Source: JAGWBD01 sp965220615 (GTDB lineage Bacteria; Chloroflexota; Anaerolineae; Aggregatilineales; Phototrophicaceae). From it: DNA of 64,000 nt. The stretch is taken from contig CBDCQL010000002.1 in NCBI GenBank assembly GCA_965220615.1, positions 1,116,001-1,180,000 on the forward strand. Direction: 5' to 3'. Below are positions 52,477-60,814 of this stretch, piece by piece (the first letter of the stretch is position 1; every line of letters starts with the position of its first letter). The translations under genes and the position numbers were made by a program. The notes beneath the pieces are model-generated. The model was not told where the DNA came from and did not search any database. It saw nothing but the letters and a program-made list of their open reading frames with translations.

Positions 52477-53427
52477 ATGTCCAGTTCTGAAGTGCGCTTT
52501 CTGATTACCGGGGCCACCGGCTTTGCGGGGCGCCACCTGCTACGGCATTTGCAACAGCAGTATCCCGGAGCCAGCCTGCACGGTACGACCTTGTCGTCAG
52601 GCGGGCCTCTGGATGGCGTCACGCTGCACGAACTGGACCTCTGCGACGGCGGCAAAACGGGGCAATTGCTGCAGGAGACACAGCCGCATTTCGTCGCGCA
52701 TCTGGCCGCCATGTCCTCGCCGCGCCAGTCCTTCGCGCAGTCCTGGCCAACAATAAGGAACAATTTGCTGGCGCAGATTAACGTGCTGGAGGCCTGCGCA
52801 GCGCTGTCCACGCAGCCCCGCGTGCTGGTCGTCACCACGTCGGACATTTACGACCCGACGGACGACCCCGTCAGCGAAGACAGCCCTTTCCTGCCGACCA
52901 GTCCCTATTCGGTCAGCAAGATCGCCCAGGACATGCATGCCCTGCAATTTGGCCTAGAACGGGGATTGCCCATTGTTCGCGCCCGCCCCTTCAATTTCAT
53001 GGGGCCGGGTCAACAGGAGGGATTCGTGGCTGCCGACTTCGCCTGGCAGGTGGCCCGCATTGAGGCTGGTCAGCAAAGCCCGGTGATCAACGTGGGCAAC
53101 CTGGCGGCCCGTCGGGATTTCTGCGACGTACGGGACGTCGTGCGGGCATTTTCCCTGCTGTTGACGAAGGGGACGGCTGGACAGGCCTACAACGTGGCGT
53201 CCGGCGTGGCCTACAGCATCCGCTCCCTGCTGGACAGCTTGCTCGCCATCAGCTCCGTGGCCATTGACGTGCGCGTGGATGAGTCCCGTTTCGTCCCACT
53301 GGACGTTCCGCTTAAACGAGGCGATAACCGCCAGTTACGCGAAGCGACCGGCTGGCAAGCTCAATTCTCGCTCGAGCAATCCTTGCGCGACCTGTTGCAA
53401 CACTGTCGTGACGCCACCCGCACATGA
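52477..53427 (+). CDS. NAD-dependent sugar-nucleotide reductase/epimerase (GDP-4-keto-6-deoxymannose reductase-like)
   Basis: 316 residues, SDR fold. FLITGATGFAGRHLLRHL binds the cofactor, HLAAMSSPRQSF and VVTTSDIYDP give the Ser/Thr, YSVSKIAQDMHAL is the YxxxK pair, and RPFNFMGPGQ is typical of the GDP-6-deoxy-4-keto-mannose reductase group that makes GDP-rhamnose. Exact substrate is uncertain. ATG at 52477 begins just before the cofactor motif; the frame is open from 52420 inside ahcY. It opens the second polysaccharide island. It overlaps tatD by 4 bases. Confidence 0.82.
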   Translation: MSSSEVRFLITGATGFAGRHLLRHLQQQYPGASLHGTTLSSGGPLDGVTLHELDLCDGGKTGQLLQETQPHFVAHLAAMSSPRQSFAQSWPTIRNNLLAQINVLEACAALSTQPRVLVVTTSDIYDPTDDPVSEDSPFLPTSPYSVSKIAQDMHALQFGLERGLPIVRARPFNFMGPGQQEGFVAADFAWQVARIEAGQQSPVINVGNLAARRDFCDVRDVVRAFSLLLTKGTAGQAYNVASGVAYSIRSLLDSLLAISSVAIDVRVDESRFVPLDVPLKRGDNRQLREATGWQAQFSLEQSLRDLLQHCRDATRT

Positions 53428-54209
53428 TCGACACGCATTGCCACCTTGATTTCGACAGTTTCACTGAAGATCGTGAGCAAGTGCTCGAACGCGCACTGCA
53501 GGCCGGCGTCACGTCAATCATCAATCCTGCCGTAGACCTGGAGTCCTGCGAGGCCGCATTGGCCCTGCACCGACGATGGCCGCAGGTACGCGTGGCAATC
53601 GGAATCCACCCCAACAGTTGCCAGGGTTTCGACGACTCGTGTGTTGAGTCCCTGCGTGAACTGGTCGGTCGGTCTGGCGTCGTGGCCGTTGGAGAAATTG
53701 GTCTTGACTACTACCGGGACAGGTGTCCGCCCGATGCGCAGCGCTCCGCGCTCCGTTCGCAGTTGCGCCTGGCGGCGGAATGCAATTTGCCGGTCATCAT
53801 ACACAACCGGGAGGCAGCGGCGGACCTGCTGCCGATGCTGACGGACCACGCGACGTCCCTTTCTCCGACGATGCGTGAGCGGGTGGGAGTCCTGCACTCT
53901 TTTTCCACGACCTGGGACGTGGCCCGGCAAGCCCTGGACCAGGGATACTACCTGGGGTTCACCGGCCCGGTTACCTTCCGCAAGGCGGATGAACTTCGCC
54001 ACGTTGCCCGTCAGATGCCACTGAACCGGCTGCTGGTGGAAACCGACGCGCCCTTTCTGGCTCCCGTCCCCAGGCGCGGCAGACGCAACGAACCGTCCTG
54101 GCTGCCCTGGATTGTCGACTGCCTGGCGGGCCTGCATGGTATGTCCACCGGGAAAATGGCGCAGATCACAGAGGAAAACGCCCGTCGCCTTTTCAACCTG
54201 CCTGCCTGA
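53424..54209 (+). CDS. tatD: TatD-family metal-dependent hydrolase (DNase-like)
   Basis: 261 residues, TIM barrel. MIDTHCHLDFDSF carries the HxH metal ligands, VAVGEIGLDYYRD the metal Glu, PVIIHNREA and GVLHSFSTTW further His ligands, and LVETDAPFLAPVPRRGRRNEP the final Asp. TatD proteins are 3'-5' exonucleases involved in DNA repair, and the assignment rests on these motifs. It is coupled to the upstream gene by an ATGA overlap. Confidence 0.93.
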   Translation: MIDTHCHLDFDSFTEDREQVLERALQAGVTSIINPAVDLESCEAALALHRRWPQVRVAIGIHPNSCQGFDDSCVESLRELVGRSGVVAVGEIGLDYYRDRCPPDAQRSALRSQLRLAAECNLPVIIHNREAAADLLPMLTDHATSLSPTMRERVGVLHSFSTTWDVARQALDQGYYLGFTGPVTFRKADELRHVARQMPLNRLLVETDAPFLAPVPRRGRRNEPSWLPWIVDCLAGLHGMSTGKMAQITEENARRLFNLPA

Positions 54210-54235
54210 CCCTCGCGGGCACTTTAAAGTAAACT
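54206..54235 (+). promoter_or_regulatory. promoter of the GT2 gene, predicted leaderless transcript
   Basis: CTGACC (54206-54211), 18 bases, TAAACT (54230-54235). The ATG of the next gene is only seven bases after the -10, at the expected transcription start, and no ribosome-binding site is visible. Confidence 0.45.
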
Positions 54236-54241
54236 TCGGCC

Positions 54242-55174
54242 ATGGTTGACCTGTCATTGATCATCGTCAGCTGGAACGTCGCCGACCTGCTGGCAGCATG
54301 CCTGGATTCAGTCTTCAGCAGCCTGGCCCGGTCAGCTCTGGACACGGAAGTCATCGTCGTGGATTCGGCCAGCAGCGATCACAGCGTCGCCATGCTCAAA
54401 GAACGGTTTACGTCGGTCCAGCTTCTGGCCTGCGACGAAAACATCGGCTTTGCGCGGGCCAACAACCTGGGCCTGCAACGCGCGCGCGGTCGTTACATCC
54501 TGCTGCTCAACCCGGACACCGAGGTGCCGGGCAGTGCCCTGGACAGCATGGTACAGGAACTGGAAACGCATCCCCGCGTGGGAGCCGTGGGACCGCATAC
54601 ATTGAACAGTGACGGGACAACCCAGTCCACCCGCCGGCGCTTTCCGACCCTGTTGACAGCCTGCTTTGAGAGCACCTGGTTGCAGCCCTGGGCCCCGGAA
54701 AAGCTGCTGCGCCACTATCGCGTGGAAGACCGCAATGACCACGATTGCTTCGACGTGGACTGGGTGCAGGGGTCCGCGTTGATGCTGCGGCGCGAGGTCT
54801 ATGAGGAAATCGGCGGCCTGGACCCCGATTACGTGATGTACTCGGAAGAACTGGACTGGTGCCGAAGGGCGAAGGCAGCGGGCTGGCGAGTGCGTTACGT
54901 CGGAGACGCAAAGATCATTCATCATGGCGGACGCAGCAGTGAGCAGGCGCAGGCCCGCAGCCAGATACACTTCCAGCAAAGCAAGCTGCGTTACGTGCGC
55001 ATCTGGCACGGGGAGCGCAGCGCCCGATTGTTGCGCGTCTTCCTGTTGCTGATGTTCCTGCATCAACTTCTGCTGGAAGCCGCCAAGGGTCTTCTCGGCC
55101 ACAAACGGCCCCTGCGTCAGCAGAGAGTGCGTGCCTACTGGCAGGTGTTACGCTCTGGATTGAAGGTCACGTAA
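54242..55174 (+). CDS. glycosyltransferase family 2 (rhamnosyltransferase-like)
   Basis: 310 residues, GT-A fold. SLIIVSWNVADLLAACLDS start, VVDSASSDHSV, GFARANNLGLQRARGRYILL and LLNPDTEVP (metal-binding region), then VQGSALMLRREVYEEIGGLD and YSEELDWCRRAKAAGWRV. This order is common in rhamnosyltransferase-type GT2 enzymes; the actual sugar is unknown. A hydrophobic stretch near 265-285 may touch the membrane. The TAA stop overlaps the next ATG (TAATG). Confidence 0.9.
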   Translation: MVDLSLIIVSWNVADLLAACLDSVFSSLARSALDTEVIVVDSASSDHSVAMLKERFTSVQLLACDENIGFARANNLGLQRARGRYILLLNPDTEVPGSALDSMVQELETHPRVGAVGPHTLNSDGTTQSTRRRFPTLLTACFESTWLQPWAPEKLLRHYRVEDRNDHDCFDVDWVQGSALMLRREVYEEIGGLDPDYVMYSEELDWCRRAKAAGWRVRYVGDAKIIHHGGRSSEQAQARSQIHFQQSKLRYVRIWHGERSARLLRVFLLLMFLHQLLLEAAKGLLGHKRPLRQQRVRAYWQVLRSGLKVT

Positions 55175-56310
55175 TGCGCATCGGTATCGTCAGCGGTGAA
55201 TTTCCGCCGATGACCGGAGGAGTCGGCGCATGTAGCCAGATACTTGCTCGCAGAATGAAGGAAGCCGACCACAAGATCGAAATCTTCTCGGACGTGCGGG
55301 CGCTCAGCGACGATCTTTCGCTGAGCGCTGCGGCAACCTCCTGGGGTGTTCCCACTCTGGTCGCCATTCGGCGCTGGTCCCGACGCCATGACCTGGACGT
55401 CGCCAACCTGCAGTTTCAGACGGCGGCCTTCGGTATGTCCCCCTGGGTGCATCTCTTGCCGCAAGCCCTGCATCCCACGCCGCTGGTCACCACCTTTCAC
55501 GACCTGCGGGCTCCCTGGCTGTTTCCAAAGGCCGGCCGCCTGCGTCAGGCGTCCGTCACCTGGCTGGCCCGCAACTCAGCCGCGGCGATCTGTACCAATC
55601 AGGAGGACTTCGGCCGTCTGCAGGGCATTGCAGGACTCTGCGAACTCATCCCGATCGGCAGCAACATTCTTGCCTGCAGGCCGGCAGATTTCAACGCAGC
55701 GTGCTGGCGCCGGCGCGCCGGGGTCAATGACGGGGAGACCTTGCTGTCCTGGTTCGGCCTGGTGAATCACAGCAAGGGGCTGGAATCACTGCTGCGAACG
55801 GTTGCCCGTCTGCGCGACACTGGACTGCCTCTGCGCCTGGTTTTCGTCGGTGGTGAGGCCGGTGACAGCGACCCGGAAAACATCGCTTTTGGTGAAAGGC
55901 TGGATGACCTGGTGCGCCGGCTGCGCCTGGATGACGTCCTTCACCGCACCGGGTTTCTGCCCGACGATGAGGTCGCCGCCTGGCTGTGGTCCAGCGATCT
56001 GGCAGTGTTGCCCTTTTTGGACGGCGCCTCTTATCGTCGTGGCAGCCTGATGGCCGCCATTCACCACGGCTGTGCTATTCTGACGACCCGGCCGGAGGTG
56101 GACGTCCCGGAATTTGTGCACGGCCAAAACATGTGGCTGGTCCCGCCGGGCGACGACCAGGCTCTGGCCAGGGCGTTGGAAGTGCTGGCGGAGTCTCCCG
56201 CGCTCCGCGACACCTTGCGCTGCGGCGCAATGCGCCTCGCAACAACATTTGACTGGGATGCCATCGCTGAAGCCACGCTTGACCTGTTCGAGAAAGTCTT
56301 GAAGAGGTGA
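55174..56310 (+). CDS. glycosyltransferase family 4
   Basis: 378 residues, GT-B fold. MRIGIVSGEFPPMTGGVGAC is the classic GT4 start; LVTTFHDLRAPWLF and LSWFGLVNHSKGLESLLR follow, then RTGFLPDDEVAAWLWSSDLA and LPFLDGASYRRGSLMAAIHH, a diverged donor site in which the usual EGFGL Glu is replaced. Donor sugar unknown. It is coupled to the GT2 gene before it and the YfhO gene after it (GTGA). Confidence 0.87.
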   Translation: MRIGIVSGEFPPMTGGVGACSQILARRMKEADHKIEIFSDVRALSDDLSLSAAATSWGVPTLVAIRRWSRRHDLDVANLQFQTAAFGMSPWVHLLPQALHPTPLVTTFHDLRAPWLFPKAGRLRQASVTWLARNSAAAICTNQEDFGRLQGIAGLCELIPIGSNILACRPADFNAACWRRRAGVNDGETLLSWFGLVNHSKGLESLLRTVARLRDTGLPLRLVFVGGEAGDSDPENIAFGERLDDLVRRLRLDDVLHRTGFLPDDEVAAWLWSSDLAVLPFLDGASYRRGSLMAAIHHGCAILTTRPEVDVPEFVHGQNMWLVPPGDDQALARALEVLAESPALRDTLRCGAMRLATTFDWDAIAEATLDLFEKVLKR

Positions 56311-58532
56311 CCTTGACTGGCCGCATTGCGCGCAAGGACCTGGCCGCCACGGGCCTGCTGCTGCTTCTCTGGCTGATCTTCTTCTGGCGCATGTTCACAC
56401 CGGTCGTCGCCGACCGGGCCTCTTTGCGCAAGGGGGACTTTTCCGATCAATTCGTCGCCTTCGGAGCATACCAGTACCAACGGTTGAGCCAGGGCGAAAT
56501 CCCACTCTGGAATCCCTGGAACAACGGCGGCATGCCCTTCCTGGCGGATCCCCAGACCGCCGCCCTTTACCCACCCCGATTGATCACCATCGCTCTCGGC
56601 AGCCTGACTGACGGCTGGAGCTATTTTCTGCTCGAACTGGAGGCGGCCGCTCACATGCTGACCTTCTCCCTGATGATGTACTTGCTGCTGAGGCGCATGA
56701 CGCGCCATCTCTCCGGCAGCGTGCCCGGCGCACTGGTGGCGGCCATCATCACCGGCTATGGAGGTTGGACCACCGGCTACCCACCCCTGCAACTGGCGAT
56801 TCTGGAGTCCGCAATCTGGTTGCCCCTGGTCATCCTTGGTGTGTTTGAAGCGACAGAAGCCAGGCCCCTGCGCTGGCACTGGTTGATTGTCAGCGGCCTC
56901 GCCACGGGTCTTTCCTGGCTCGCCGGTCACTCCCAGACGAACTGGCAACTCAGCCTGCTGCTGGTCGCCTGGATTGCCTGGCGGACCTGGGAGAAACGTC
57001 TGCGCTGGCATCATTTCCTGGGCATGCTGGCCTTCTCCACCCTGCTGGCCCTGGGTCTGGCTGCCGTCCAACTTTTTCCAGGAATCGAATACCTGCTGCG
57101 TACCGGTCGCGCCCAACTCGATTTCGATGCCAAGGGCAATGGCTTCCCGCTGCGGGACCTTTTCCAGTTCCTTTTCCCGGCGCAGTTCAGTTTGTTTTCG
57201 CCACTCTACATTGGAATTGCAGGGTTCGCCCTGGTATTGGTCGCTGTGCAACAGCGTGTTAGGGCGGCGAGTTTCTGGCTGCTTGTCGCCCTGTTCGCCC
57301 TGGCGCTGAGCATGGGCAACGGTCTTGCCCTGTATCCCGTGCTTTACAACGTGCTGCCCGGTTTGCGCTGGTTCCGCGGTCAGGAACGGGCCGCCTACCT
57401 GGTCACCCAAAGCCTGGCAATTGTCGCCGGACTGACGTTCGCCAGACTGGGCGACAAGGACGTCACATCCCTGCATTGGCCAGTCGTGCGTCGCACTCTC
57501 GGCGGGATGCTGGCTGTCGGCATACTGGTCATGGCACTGGCCCCCCTGGGCTGGCCCGGCTTCGAAACGCCGGACATCCTGAGCACCGCGCTACTGGCTG
57601 TGCTCCTGACGGCCGCCTGCTGGTTTATTCTGCGCACAATGTTCAAAACAGGGGCCTCGTTCCCCTGGGTCTGGTTGCTTGTACTGCTGCTCGCGTTTGA
57701 CCTGCTTTCAGTCAATATGTACGCTGTCGGCACCTGGGAGGGTTTACCTCCGCAGCAACAACTGTCAATGTCTCCGCCAGAACTCCTCGTCCCTGTTCTG
57801 GAAGATCGGGATCAACCATTTCGTATCGACGGCCTGCGCGCCGTGCATGGCAACTACGGCAGTCTCTACCAGGTTGCGGACATACGCGGCATTAGCCCTC
57901 TCTTCCTGACCGGCCCCAGGCTCCTGATCGGATGGCATGCCACCAACCCGCTGGCCTGGGAGCTGTTTGCCGTGCGTTATGTGTTCAGCGACCAGGAACC
58001 CTTGCCGGTCCCCGTTCTTACCCTGGCGGAAGGGCATGATCAGTTCGGACCGGTCCGCCTTCACCGGCTTGAAGACCCGCGTCCCTGGGCGCACCTGGTC
58101 CAACAGTACGAGGTCCTCGACAACGACGAGTGGGCGCGGGAACTGCTGGACCATCCGGACTTTGACGAACGGGAAGTCATCATTCTGGATCGCGCTCCTG
58201 TTCCGGAGCCCGCTTCTGCGGCCAGTCCCGGCTCCGCAGATGTCTCAACCTTTTCTCCCGAATACATTGCCGTCCGGACGAGCGCTCCCGCCAACGCAAT
58301 CCTCAGTCTGGCCCAGCCCCATTACCCTGGCTGGAATGTCTTCGTGGATGGCGAGGAAAGCGAATTGTTGCGGGCCTATGGCGCGGTGAGCGCCGTCGCC
58401 CTGCCTGCGGGAGACCACGTGGTGGAGCTGATTTACAATCCGCTGAGCTGGAGACTGGGTGTCCTGCTGAGCGCCCTGGCCCTTCTGTTCAGTCTCGCCG
58501 TCGTACTGCGGGCGCTCCTCCGCAAAACATGA
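56307..58532 (+). CDS. YfhO-family polytopic membrane protein
   Basis: 741 residues, about 12-13 membrane helices and a C-terminal extracytoplasmic beta domain (about 600-710, with PHYPGWNVFVDGEES and LPAGDHVVELIYNP). The first loop DFSDQFVAFGAYQYQRLSQG then IPLWNPWNNGGMPFLADPQT has the Asp-rich and WNP pattern of YfhO/GT-C glycosyltransferases that move sugars from lipid carriers onto wall polymers. The start is a GTG overlapping the GT4 stop; it overlaps the next gene by 4 bases. Confidence 0.87.
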   Translation: MTLTGRIARKDLAATGLLLLLWLIFFWRMFTPVVADRASLRKGDFSDQFVAFGAYQYQRLSQGEIPLWNPWNNGGMPFLADPQTAALYPPRLITIALGSLTDGWSYFLLELEAAAHMLTFSLMMYLLLRRMTRHLSGSVPGALVAAIITGYGGWTTGYPPLQLAILESAIWLPLVILGVFEATEARPLRWHWLIVSGLATGLSWLAGHSQTNWQLSLLLVAWIAWRTWEKRLRWHHFLGMLAFSTLLALGLAAVQLFPGIEYLLRTGRAQLDFDAKGNGFPLRDLFQFLFPAQFSLFSPLYIGIAGFALVLVAVQQRVRAASFWLLVALFALALSMGNGLALYPVLYNVLPGLRWFRGQERAAYLVTQSLAIVAGLTFARLGDKDVTSLHWPVVRRTLGGMLAVGILVMALAPLGWPGFETPDILSTALLAVLLTAACWFILRTMFKTGASFPWVWLLVLLLAFDLLSVNMYAVGTWEGLPPQQQLSMSPPELLVPVLEDRDQPFRIDGLRAVHGNYGSLYQVADIRGISPLFLTGPRLLIGWHATNPLAWELFAVRYVFSDQEPLPVPVLTLAEGHDQFGPVRLHRLEDPRPWAHLVQQYEVLDNDEWARELLDHPDFDEREVIILDRAPVPEPASAASPGSADVSTFSPEYIAVRTSAPANAILSLAQPHYPGWNVFVDGEESELLRAYGAVSAVALPAGDHVVELIYNPLSWRLGVLLSALALLFSLAVVLRALLRKT

Positions 58533-59998
58533 ACCTGTCCTGGAGGTTCGCACTGTCGGACCAGGCTTCACGCAGAAACCTGGCCATCGGACTCGCCATC
58601 GGGACCACGGGGGGGCTGATCGGTCTACTGCTGACCCTGGCGGGGCCGACAGTCGCCATTGGCGCCCTGATCGGGGTGCTGGCAGGCCTCTACGTGTTGA
58701 CCAACCTGCAAGCTGCGCTGCAAGTGCTGCTTGCCGTGGTGATGTTACTGCCCTTTGGTACGCTGCCCTTCAAGCTGATCGTTACGCCAACCCTGGTGGA
58801 CGTCGCGCTCGGAGCCTTCATTCTGGTCTGGCTCATGCAGTGGATGACCGGTCGACGCAGCCGGTTGCACCTGACACCCGTGCATTTGCTGATCGTCCTG
58901 TACGTCCTGTGGTTGTTGCTCAGTTTCGCCCTGGGCCTGCGTTTTGCAGCGCCAACGCCAAATCGACTGCGTCAATTTGCGGAAACCCTGCTTGCGATCA
59001 GCATGGCCTTCGTACTCGTTGACATGCTGCGGCGGCCAGAGATGTTGAGGCGTATGGTCACCTTGCTGGTCTTGCTGGTCGGCCTGCAAGCGGTGGTTGC
59101 CGTCACGCTCTACGTCCTGCCGGACGACTTCAGTGAACGGGCGCTGGTCAGACTGTCGCGCATCGGTTACCCAAATGGCGGCGTCATCCGCTACATCGAA
59201 AGCAATCCCGCGCTTGCGGAACGCGCCATCGGCACATGGGTTGACCCCAATCTGCTGGGCGGGACTCTGGCAGTGACCTCCACCCTGGTCGCTGCCCAAC
59301 TGTTCGCGACCCGACCAGTCTTGCGCCTGCGCTGGTTTACCCTGGCCATTTTCGCCTTCTCCGTCGCCGCCCTCTTCCTCACCTATTCCCGTGCCTCCCT
59401 GCTCGCGCTGTGCGCGGGACTGCTTTTCATCGGACTCGTCCGCTACCGGCGCTTTCTGGCCGCACTGCCGCTTGTCGCCCTGGCCGTGCTGGCCCTGCCC
59501 TGGTCACGCACCTGGCTGGAACGTCTCCTGCAGGCCTTCACCGGTGCGGACCTCGCGACACAAATGCGACTTGGTGAATACGGCGACGCCCTGCGCCTGA
59601 TCAATCGCTATCCCCTGACCGGCGTCGGCTTCACCGGCTCGCCATCAATTGATCTCTATACCGACGTGGCCAGCATGTATCTCATCATGGCCAATCAAAT
59701 CGGTCTGATCGGCGTCACGTTGTTCCTGATGATGATGGCCGGCCTGTTCATGCTGGGGCTGCGCGCCTGGCGCAGGCTACGAACAGATGAAGAGCTGGAC
59801 GCCATTCATTTGGGAGCGCATGCCGCCCTCTTCACCCTGCTGGTCAATTCTGTGGCAGACATGTACTTCTTTCGCCTTGATTTCCAGGGATCGATAACGC
59901 TGTTCTGGTTGCTAGTCGGCCTTGCGCTCGCCAGCTCAAATCTCGGCTACAAGCGACTATTGACAGCCCGCGAAGATGCTGGCACCATCGACCCGTAA
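58529..59998 (+). CDS. O-antigen ligase/polymerase family membrane protein
   Basis: 489 residues, about 12 membrane helices. The Wzy_C-type signature lies in LTYSRASLLALCAGLL, RLGEYGDALRLINRYPLTGV then FTGSPSIDL, and LIMANQIGLIGVTLFLMM. It is the third ligase-type gene in the window and ends the second polysaccharide island. The start is coupled to the YfhO gene (ATGA). Confidence 0.87.
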   Translation: MNLSWRFALSDQASRRNLAIGLAIGTTGGLIGLLLTLAGPTVAIGALIGVLAGLYVLTNLQAALQVLLAVVMLLPFGTLPFKLIVTPTLVDVALGAFILVWLMQWMTGRRSRLHLTPVHLLIVLYVLWLLLSFALGLRFAAPTPNRLRQFAETLLAISMAFVLVDMLRRPEMLRRMVTLLVLLVGLQAVVAVTLYVLPDDFSERALVRLSRIGYPNGGVIRYIESNPALAERAIGTWVDPNLLGGTLAVTSTLVAAQLFATRPVLRLRWFTLAIFAFSVAALFLTYSRASLLALCAGLLFIGLVRYRRFLAALPLVALAVLALPWSRTWLERLLQAFTGADLATQMRLGEYGDALRLINRYPLTGVGFTGSPSIDLYTDVASMYLIMANQIGLIGVTLFLMMMAGLFMLGLRAWRRLRTDEELDAIHLGAHAALFTLLVNSVADMYFFRLDFQGSITLFWLLVGLALASSNLGYKRLLTAREDAGTIDP

Positions 59999-60030
59999 GG
60001 GAATACCACGACTTTCCGCTTTACGCACAG

Positions 60031-60049
60031 GCCACTGTGACAGTGAGGC
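60031..60049 (+). promoter_or_regulatory. hairpin in the rpsF leader
   Basis: GCCACTG-TGA-CAGTGAGGC can fold with one bulged A. S6:S18 complexes bind their own leader in many bacteria through a CCG-containing hairpin; I do not see the CCG in the loop, so this is only a candidate site. Confidence 0.25.
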
Positions 60050-60080
60050 AGACCCGAGGGAAGGAGGCAGTCGCCAAACG

Positions 60081-60380
60081 ATGAAACGCGCATACGAGCT
60101 TGCCCTGGTGCTCCGCATGGAAACCGGCGGAGACGAAGGCGTCAACGAGCATATCAGTACCGTACAGACCTGGGTTGAGGCTGAAGAACTGGGCCAGGTC
60201 ACCCGAATCGACCGTTGGGGCCGCCGCCGCATGGCCTATGAAATCGACAACCAGAAAGACGGTTACTACGTCATCATGGAAGCCAGCATCAGCCCCGCCG
60301 GACTGCCGGAAATCGAAAGAAATCTCAAGCTGTCTGGCGCGATTCTCCGCTATCTCATCGTGCGCTCGGACGAGAACTAA
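60081..60380 (+). CDS. rpsF: 30S ribosomal protein S6
   Basis: 99 residues. MKRAYELALVLRME start, then VTRIDRWGRRRMAYEIDNQK and YYVIMEAS, the typical S6 core; ILRYLIVRSDE closes it. AAGGAGG lies at 60061-60067. The frame is open from 59976, but only this ATG fits the family. rpsR follows 64 bases later with no ssb between, unlike the common rpsF-ssb-rpsR order. Confidence 0.96.
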   Translation: MKRAYELALVLRMETGGDEGVNEHISTVQTWVEAEELGQVTRIDRWGRRRMAYEIDNQKDGYYVIMEASISPAGLPEIERNLKLSGAILRYLIVRSDEN

Positions 60381-60444
60381 CACTTCCTGATCAGATTAAT
60401 GCAAGCAGGCCGGAGGCATCGGGCCAGGTCACAAGGAGGTTTGG

Positions 60445-60759
60445 ATGGCCGACAAAGCCGCAGGTAACGCTACCGAAACAAGGGCGCCAGCCGTTCAGGA
60501 ACGACCCCGGCGCAGACGCCACCGTCCGATTCAGCGTCGGCGTGGTAGGCGCGTCATGCGTTATTGCCCGGAAGGCAAGTGCTTCGATTACAAGGACGTC
60601 GACATCCTGCAGCGCTACATCACCGAGTCGGGCAAGATCCGGCCGCGACGTCAGACCGGCAATTGCGCCCGTTGCCAGCGCCAGTTGGCCAGGGAAATAA
60701 AGCGTGCCCGGCACCTCGCCTTGCTACCCTTCGTGGAAAGTTCGGACAACTCTCGCTGA
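60445..60759 (+). CDS. rpsR: 30S ribosomal protein S18, four-cysteine form
   Basis: 104 residues. A basic disordered N-terminus (about 1-38) precedes the core FDYKDVDILQRYITESGKI, then REIKRARHLALLPFV. Four cysteines, C41, C46, C74 and C77 (CPEGKC and CARC), suggest a bound zinc ion. AAGGAGGT at 60433-60440 is a near-perfect ribosome-binding site. Confidence 0.96.
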   Translation: MADKAAGNATETRAPAVQERPRRRRHRPIQRRRGRRVMRYCPEGKCFDYKDVDILQRYITESGKIRPRRQTGNCARCQRQLAREIKRARHLALLPFVESSDNSR

Positions 60760-60814
60760 TGCCGGACTTGAGCAACGTGGCGCCTGACCGACCCGGGGAA
60801 CAGGAGCGCAGTTG

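Noticed and set aside
56061..57476. 471-codon minus-strand open frame
   Set aside because: Antisense to the GT4 and YfhO genes; Gln/Gly-rich low-complexity translation typical of a shadow frame.
59960..59988. TTGACA as a -35 for rpsF
   Set aside because: The matching -10 (CACCAT) is poor and the site lies inside the preceding gene; not strong enough to list.
60031..60049. Firm call of an S6:S18 autoregulatory RNA
   Set aside because: The hairpin lacks the CCG feature I would expect, so it is kept only as a low-confidence candidate.
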